The position numbers were made by a program, and so were the translations under genes. A DNA stretch of 10,746 nucleotides. Origin: Bacillota bacterium. Its GTDB lineage: Bacteria; Bacillota; Bacilli; Thermoactinomycetales; DSM-44946. Each line of letters begins with the position of its first letter. The first letter of the stretch is position 1. Location of the stretch: positions 1-10,746 of the forward strand of contig JAJYSD010000014.1 in the NCBI GenBank assembly GCA_021793745.1, written 5' to 3'. Positions 6,216-10,746 of the stretch are shown here, piece after piece. The notes under the pieces are model-generated. The model saw only the letters and a list, made by a program, of their open reading frames with translations. It had not been told where the DNA came from and made no database searches.

Positions 6216-7793
6216 TCATTGCCGGACAAATTGATTGACAAAGTGTTCCGGGTTGAGCGCTTCCCCCGTCGCCTCCTCGATCAGGCGCCTCCAGCCGCCC
6301 CGGTCCCCGGGCCAAAACACCTTTTCCAGGAAAAACCGGCCGGTTTCCTCGGCGAAAAGCGAGGTGGCTCCGTTTCGGCGAAGGGCGGCGTCAAATTGAG
6401 AGGCCGTCAGTTCCCCCAACAGGTAATTTTGATAATACACCGGTGCGATGGTGAAATGGATCTTTGAAGCCCAATGGGGCTCATCCACATCCTCCGGCGG
6501 ATTCACATATTGAATCTCCCGGACCAGTTTCCACCACAGGCGGCTCAGGTCCTGATCGGGGTCGCGGTAGAGCTCCCTCTCAAAGGTGACAAAGGTGATG
6601 ATCCAGCGGGCGACGATCAGCATCTGCCGTTGCAGCATCCGCTCCACCTTGGGCATGATCCGGGCCAGCTCCTCCCGGTCCACCCGGGGAAAGCGCTCCA
6701 GCCACTCCCGGTTCCGGGTCAGGCGGCCGAAAAACATGGCGACGGCCTCGGTCGTGAAGGTGTGGGCGGGTGTGCGCAGGATGAAGGGCAGGTCCCGATC
6801 CACGTACTTATCGTAGACGGCATGGCCGAACTCGTGCAGCATGGCGGACATCCAGTATTCATTGTCCCGGATGTTGCACAACACCCGGACATCGCCCCGG
6901 CGATTCATATCCAGGCAGAACGCGTGCTGGTTTTTCCCTTCCCGCTCGTACAGATCGCTCTTGGCGAGCATGTCCCGGATCTCCAAACCGAGGGCGGAAA
7001 AGGTATCGGCGGTCAGTTTTTCGATGTTTTTTCCCCGGTAATGGACATCCATGTCCAGACCGGTCACCGGCGGAGCTTCCTGAAAAAAGGGATCCGAATA
7101 ATGCCATGGCCTCAGCTCTCCCGGTTCCAGCCCGAATTTTTCCCCCAGTTCCGCATCGATTTCCCCCTTGATTCGCCGAAAGGGCTCGTCGGTCAATCCC
7201 TTTAGCCGTCCAAACAGGGAGAACACCTCGTCCCGATCCAATTCGCTCAGCTCAAACATCATTTGGTGGTGATCCTCAAAACCCAGGCGGCGTGCCGCCT
7301 CGTTCCGAAGTTTGACCAGCCGGATCAATCCCTTCTCCACTTCCCGGCCGATCTGTTTGCTCGCCCGCCACACCTTTTCCCGCTCTTTGGAATCGGTACT
7401 TGTCGCCAAGACGCTGCGCACTTCGTTTTCCGTCACCTTCCGTCCGTCGACGGTCCCGCGAAAAGTGTTGAAAATATTGCTCAGCTCCGACGAAAGGCGG
7501 ATCATCTCATCCAGCAATTCCTCCGGCACCTGGTTTTCCAGCGCCTCCTGATACAGGCGGTCCAACTGCCTCCGTTCCAGGGAACCTTCGAGGGCCTTCT
7601 CCCTCAGCTCGGCGATCTTTTCAAACCGCTTTCGGTCGGCAAAATGACGCCGGTACGCCCTTTCCGCCTCCACTTCCGCCTCCTGCCACTTCTTCTCCCC
7701 GGTGGTGTTCACCATCCATGCGGCATGGGTCACCTGCTCCGACAAACGGGCGATCGCTTCATTCTCTTCCCGCAAAAAACGCTGTACGTCCAA
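6216..7793 (-). CDS. M2/M3-like zinc metallopeptidase (peptidyl-dipeptidase/oligopeptidase type)
   Basis: A cytoplasmic gluzincin peptidase of 525 aa from the TTG start, with no signal peptide. The zinc site is HEFGH (320-324), with Glu349 in TTEAVAMFFG as the third ligand. Near the C-terminus, KIHFTIAPVYYQNYLLGE (444-461) gives the His446 and Tyr453/454 region that positions substrate in ACE and M3 enzymes. The N-terminal helical domain, with an AAWMVNTTGE segment near 24-33, resembles peptidase M2 (ACE family) more than classical PepF. It probably removes dipeptides from, or cleaves, short peptides. The frame is open to an ATG at 7871, but TTG 7791-7793 is preferred: it has GGGAGGGAGG 7 nt upstream, and the product then begins MDVQRFLREENEAIARL. 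It lies 113 bp downstream of the dehydrogenase gene and ends before a strong terminator. The M2 versus M3 assignment needs a profile search. Confidence 0.87.
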   Translation of the reverse strand: MDVQRFLREENEAIARLSEQVTHAAWMVNTTGEKKWQEAEVEAERAYRRHFADRKRFEKIAELREKALEGSLERRQLDRLYQEALENQVPEELLDEMIRLSSELSNIFNTFRGTVDGRKVTENEVRSVLATSTDSKEREKVWRASKQIGREVEKGLIRLVKLRNEAARRLGFEDHHQMMFELSELDRDEVFSLFGRLKGLTDEPFRRIKGEIDAELGEKFGLEPGELRPWHYSDPFFQEAPPVTGLDMDVHYRGKNIEKLTADTFSALGLEIRDMLAKSDLYEREGKNQHAFCLDMNRRGDVRVLCNIRDNEYWMSAMLHEFGHAVYDKYVDRDLPFILRTPAHTFTTEAVAMFFGRLTRNREWLERFPRVDREELARIMPKVERMLQRQMLIVARWIITFVTFERELYRDPDQDLSRLWWKLVREIQYVNPPEDVDEPHWASKIHFTIAPVYYQNYLLGELTASQFDAALRRNGATSLFAEETGRFFLEKVFWPGDRGGWRRLIEEATGEALNPEHFVNQFVRQ

Positions 7794-7800
7794 ATCAAAA

Positions 7801-7810
7801 CCTCCCTCCC
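7801..7810 (-). promoter_or_regulatory. Strong RBS deciding the TTG start of the metallopeptidase
   Basis: The minus strand reads GGGAGGGAGG, then 7 nt (TTTTGAT), then TTG at 7791-7793. This near-ideal Shine-Dalgarno site would lie inside the coding region if the upstream ATG at 7871 were used; that ATG follows ACATAGGGCC and has no comparable site. Confidence 0.8.
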
Positions 7811-7906
7811 GAAAAAGGGGATATGTTGAATTCCTCCGACTTTCTTTCCTCTCAAGTACCGTCAGTGTCATGGCCCTATGTTATCAGAATACCGGGAAAA
7901 AGGGAA

Positions 7907-8965
7907 TTACGAATCGATCGGTGCGGGAAAGGATACACCGCAGCTTCGACCCAGCTCCTTCAGATCCGTTGCCACTTCCCTGGAAAGGGGGATGCCCTCC
8001 TTTTCCCGCCTGCGGATCCTCCGCTCCCGTCCCTCGCCGGGGTACAGAATCTCCTCCACCCCATCCGCCCGGGAGACCGATTTCAGTTCCCGCAACATTT
8101 GGTCGATTCGCTGATAGTACACATCGCGCGGCATCCAACGGGAAATGTCCATCAGAAGAAAAAAGTGCCCCACATCGGCGATCGGTTGCCCCTCCTCGTA
8201 GAGGTTTCCCACATGGGGTCCAAAGGCGGCGCCGCTCAATACCCCGGACAACACCTCCACCGCCGTGGCCAGGGCATACCCCTTCACTCCGCCAAAGGGC
8301 AGCACCGCCCCCTGAAGGGCCTCCTCCGGATCGGTGGTTTCCCGGCCTTCCCGGTCGATGGCCCATCCCGGCGGAATCGCTTCCCCTTCCCGGGCGGCGA
8401 GAATGATTTTGCCCCGGGCGACGACGCTGGAGGACATATCCACGATCAGGGGAGGGCCCTGCCGTGTCGGAAACCCGAAGGCGACGGGGTTGGTCCCCAA
8501 ATAAGCCCTTTTCCCGCCGTGAGGAGGGATGCCCGGCGGCGAATTGGTCAGTGCCAAAAGCGCCAAGTCCCTTCGACAGGCCCATTCACAATAATAGGAT
8601 GCCGCCCCGAAATGGTTGCTTCTCCGGATCGCAATCCCGGCCAGCCCCAGCTCCGCGGCGACGGGGATGGCCGCCTCCAGCGCCCTCAAGGCCACCACTT
8701 GCCCCAAACCGTTGCCCCCATCCACCCGGAGAACGGCCCCGGAGGCTTCCAGGTGGATTTTCGGCTGGGCGGCAATCCGTCCCTCCCGAATCCGCTTTGC
8801 GTAGATCATCAGCCGGCTGACCCCGTGGCTGTCGACCCCGCCCAGGTTGGACCGGACCAGGGAATCGCTCACCCGGTCCGCATCCCCTCCGGGAACGCCC
8901 AGGGAGACCAGCACGGCCGCGGCATACCGGCGCAAATCCTCGGCCCGGTAACGCATTTCGCCCAT
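7907..8965 (-). CDS. Ldh2/MDH2-family NAD(P)-dependent 2-hydroxyacid dehydrogenase
   Basis: A cytoplasmic oxidoreductase of the Ldh2 family (malate, L-lactate, sulfolactate, ureidoglycolate dehydrogenases and piperideine-2-carboxylate reductase), which interconverts a 2-hydroxy (or 2-imino) acid with its 2-oxo form. Visible in the 352 aa protein, the usual family length, are GVDSHGVSR (43-51), SNHFGAASYY (116-125) with the probable catalytic His118, GGKRAYLGTNPVAFGFP (150-166), the DMSSSVVARGKI segment (176-187) and LPFGGVKGYALA (222-233). ATG 8963-8965 is chosen because GGAGGAG lies just upstream; the 49-codon in-frame extension to 9112 is unlike the family. It follows tctB by 151 nt in the same direction, so it probably acts on the imported carboxylate. 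Substrate specificity cannot be assigned from these motifs. Confidence 0.88.
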   Translation of the reverse strand: MGEMRYRAEDLRRYAAAVLVSLGVPGGDADRVSDSLVRSNLGGVDSHGVSRLMIYAKRIREGRIAAQPKIHLEASGAVLRVDGGNGLGQVVALRALEAAIPVAAELGLAGIAIRRSNHFGAASYYCEWACRRDLALLALTNSPPGIPPHGGKRAYLGTNPVAFGFPTRQGPPLIVDMSSSVVARGKIILAAREGEAIPPGWAIDREGRETTDPEEALQGAVLPFGGVKGYALATAVEVLSGVLSGAAFGPHVGNLYEEGQPIADVGHFFLLMDISRWMPRDVYYQRIDQMLRELKSVSRADGVEEILYPGEGRERRIRRREKEGIPLSREVATDLKELGRSCGVSFPAPIDS

Positions 8966-9068
8966 GAGAACTCCTCCAATGAAATCCGGATGAAACGGTG
9001 TTAACGAATCCCGGTTTCGATTTCGTGCGAAAAAAATCCTGCTGAAAATCAGACTTTCCCATCCAGAA

Positions 9069-9104
9069 CGATGGACTCCTCCATCGCCGGAATCGAGGAT
9101 CGAT
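9069..9104. repeat. Two adjacent inverted repeats in the tctB-dehydrogenase gap
   Basis: CGATGGA-CTCC-TCCATCG (9069-9086, 7-bp arms) is followed by ATCGA-GGA-TCGAT (9092-9104, 5-bp arms). Both lie just downstream of the tctB stop codon. There is no T-run directly after either, so a classic terminator is unlikely. They could be a regulator operator or an mRNA processing or stability hairpin. On the minus strand a T7 run occurs about 30 nt further on. Confidence 0.45.
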
Positions 9105-9116
9105 GGCCCCACCGGT

Positions 9117-9590
9117 TCAAAGCAGCCCGCTTCCCCAGCTTCCCCAAATCCCCGCCGGAAACGGAACCAGAAAGACGTAGCGAAAGAGCAGAAAACATCC
9201 GGTGCTAATCGCGATCGAAAAGAGCACCGCCCGGCCCACTCGCCGGGGGGGCTCCACTTTTCCTCCCTGCAGGGCCCAAACGGTAAAGCCAGTAAACATC
9301 AAGGTGGCCATGAGAAAGCCGATCATCGGGATCAGGACGACATAGACCGCCATCGAGGCGATCAGGAGAAGTCCCCGTCGCCGACCGCCCGCCCCATTAC
9401 GCTGTTCGACAACCGGGCGAAGCAAGCTCCCCACCAGATGGAAGAGTCCCAGTCCGGCGAGAATTCCCCCCACCGTCTGCGGAAAAATGGCACTCAACGG
9501 GTTCAGATCCCACGTCTCCCACAGGGCAAAGGTCCCCGTCGCCGTCACGAGAAGGGCGAGCACGCATTCCTTACCGATGGACCGACGCAT
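9117..9590 (-). CDS. tctB: Tripartite tricarboxylate transporter small membrane subunit TctB
   Basis: This 157-residue protein has four predicted membrane segments, roughly residues 8-23, 33-58, 72-105 (a double hydrophobic stretch with GLLLIASMAVYVVLIPMIGF) and 120-145. That is the standard TctB size and topology. TctB pairs with TctA to form the membrane part of a secondary transporter that receives carboxylates from an extracytoplasmic binding protein, TctC. The ATG at 9588-9590 follows AAGGGGGAAG and overlaps the tctA 3' end by 20 nt, which implies translational coupling. TctB sequences are poorly conserved, so the call rests on size, hydrophobic pattern and its position after tctA. Confidence 0.87.
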   Translation of the reverse strand: MRRSIGKECVLALLVTATGTFALWETWDLNPLSAIFPQTVGGILAGLGLFHLVGSLLRPVVEQRNGAGGRRRGLLLIASMAVYVVLIPMIGFLMATLMFTGFTVWALQGGKVEPPRRVGRAVLFSIAISTGCFLLFRYVFLVPFPAGIWGSWGSGLL

Positions 9591-10746
9591 CGTCGCTTCC
9601 CCCTTGATCCCGGTCTGACGGCTTTGCTCCCCTTCGGATCCGTCCGAGAATCGGCCACAGGAGGGAGAGAACGCACAGCAGTATCAACATGAGGGTGACC
9701 GGCCGGGTAACAAATACCCCCCACACGCTCCCCTGGGCCTGACCCATCAGCATCGATTGCGTCAGGCCGGCCTCGGCGATGGGACCCAGGATCAATCCCA
9801 GGACGATCGGGGCCGGCTCAAACCCCCACCGTTTGGCCCAATAGCCGAAGACTCCGAATCCCACCATCATGATCACATCGAGCAGATTGTTGCGGATCGC
9901 ATAGGAGCCAACCACCGAGAGCATGACGATGACCGGTGCCAGGTAGTGGGTCGGCAGATTGATAATCTGACCCACATACCGGGCTCCGAAAAAGCCGAGG
10001 AGGAACATCACTCCGTTGGCCAGGATGAACGCCCAGATGAAGAGGAATACCAAATCGGGATAGCGGGAATACAGGTCGGGCCCCGGCGTAATCCCTTGAA
10101 TCATCAGGGCGCCCAGGAGGACGGCCGCAGGCGGCGCTCCGGGAATGCCCAGGGAGAGGAGGGGGATCAGGGATCCGCCTACCTCGGCGTTATTGCTCGT
10201 TTCCGAAGCGGCGACTCCCTCCGGATTTCCCTGGCCAAAAGTGCTTTTATCCCGGGACAACCGGACCGTCACATCGTAGGAGAGCAAGCTGGCCACATTG
10301 CCGCCGGCGCCCGGAATAATCCCCGTGATGATCCCGACCACCGAAGAGCGGAAAAACAGAGCCGGTTTCTTGACCAGCTGGCCGATCATGCTCCGGGCCG
10401 CACCCTTTGTCCTTCGATGAAGGGATGCCTTTCCGGAGAGGTCCCTCTTTTCCACCATGGCGATCACTTCCGGGATGCAAAACAGGCCGATCAGGACCAC
10501 GATCAGATCGAGCCCCCCCTGGAGAGGCGCAAAACCAAAGGTGAAACGGGATTCCCCTCCGATCGGGGCGATACCGATCGTGCTGATCAACATCCCAAAG
10601 GCTCCGCCGATGAATCCCTTCAACACGGAGCCGGTGGACAGCGTCGCGATGATCGTCAACCCGAAAAGGGCGATCCAGAAAAACTCCGGCGGGCCGAATT
10701 GGAGGGCGAGTTTTGCAAGCATCGGAGAAAAAAACAGCAGGGCGAG
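9571..10746 (-). CDS. tctA: Tripartite tricarboxylate transporter large permease TctA (5' end missing)
   Basis: The visible 391 codons are open to the window edge. The ATG at 10720-10722 is internal, because the frame continues upstream with LALLFFSP. About 110 N-terminal residues of a roughly 500 aa family are missing. Diagnostic segments are TIGIAPIGGESRFTFG, GIIPGAGGNVASLLSYD (visible residues about 142-158) and the long conserved block NPEGVAASETSNNAEVGG, then SLIPLLSLGIPGAPPAAV, through ITPGP (about 174-223). Hydrophobic helices follow. TctA is the large channel-forming subunit of a cation-coupled carboxylate importer (citrate, tartrate, malate, sulfolactate and aromatic acids are known substrates in the family). 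A tctC binding-protein gene is expected to the right of the window. Confidence 0.94.
   Translation of the reverse strand, partial: LALLFFSPMLAKLALQFGPPEFFWIALFGLTIIATLSTGSVLKGFIGGAFGMLISTIGIAPIGGESRFTFGFAPLQGGLDLIVVLIGLFCIPEVIAMVEKRDLSGKASLHRRTKGAARSMIGQLVKKPALFFRSSVVGIITGIIPGAGGNVASLLSYDVTVRLSRDKSTFGQGNPEGVAASETSNNAEVGGSLIPLLSLGIPGAPPAAVLLGALMIQGITPGPDLYSRYPDLVFLFIWAFILANGVMFLLGFFGARYVGQIINLPTHYLAPVIVMLSVVGSYAIRNNLLDVIMMVGFGVFGYWAKRWGFEPAPIVLGLILGPIAEAGLTQSMLMGQAQGSVWGVFVTRPVTLMLILLCVLSLLWPILGRIRRGAKPSDRDQGGSDDASVHR

Noticed and set aside
7718..9004. Long plus-strand open frame (428 codons) opposite the dehydrogenase and peptidase genes
   Set aside because: The translation is rich in P, R, G and H with no domain-like pattern, and it overlaps two well-supported genes on the other strand.
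8966..9112. 49-codon upstream extension of the dehydrogenase frame
   Set aside because: The ATG at 8965 has a strong GGAGGAG site, and the extension runs through an intergenic region with inverted repeats and a T-run.

Overview
The window looks like chromosome of a moderately GC-rich, spore-forming Bacillota. The evidence is a clear spoVAF-type germination gene, strong Shine-Dalgarno sites (GGAGG type), frequent GTG/TTG starts, and a perfect match to the Bacillus FadR operator upstream of an acyl-CoA synthetase gene. A Thermoactinomycetaceae-like or GC-rich Bacillales host is my inference; nothing here fixes the genus. I see no rRNA, tRNA, CRISPR array, insertion sequence or prophage gene. 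No gene-free stretch exceeds 300 bases.

Left part (1-3115, all minus strand). The first 30 codons of a long-chain acyl-CoA synthetase run off the left edge, preceded by an 18-bp FadR-type operator. Upstream of it, ending in a strong intrinsic terminator (235-269), is a two-gene unit: an NCS2-family (xanthine/uracil permease-like) transporter followed by spoVAF. The spoVAF frame has no ATG/GTG/TTG before its conserved N-terminus. The best start is a CTG with a good ribosome binding site inside the permease 3' end, so the two genes overlap by 44 nt and are probably translationally coupled.

Middle part (3116-6215). A plus-strand rRNA m5C methyltransferase gene (rsmF type), with an extended -10 promoter, converges on a minus-strand MFS exporter. 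Divergent from the exporter is a small plus-strand ORF of 71 codons with no recognised family. It has its own RBS and is followed by an excellent intrinsic terminator that can serve both strands.

Right part (6216-10746, all minus strand). In transcription order: tctA (5' end beyond the window) and tctB, membrane subunits of a tripartite tricarboxylate transporter; an Ldh2-family NAD(P)-dependent 2-hydroxyacid dehydrogenase; and an M2/M3-like zinc metallopeptidase starting at TTG. The transporter and dehydrogenase suggest uptake and oxidation of a hydroxy-carboxylate; the substrate cannot be read from the sequence.

I did not find a clearly new defence or mobile system. The most unusual arrangement is spoVAF separated from the spoVA operon, using a probable CTG start, and coupled to a permease whose nucleobase-binding glutamates appear to be missing.
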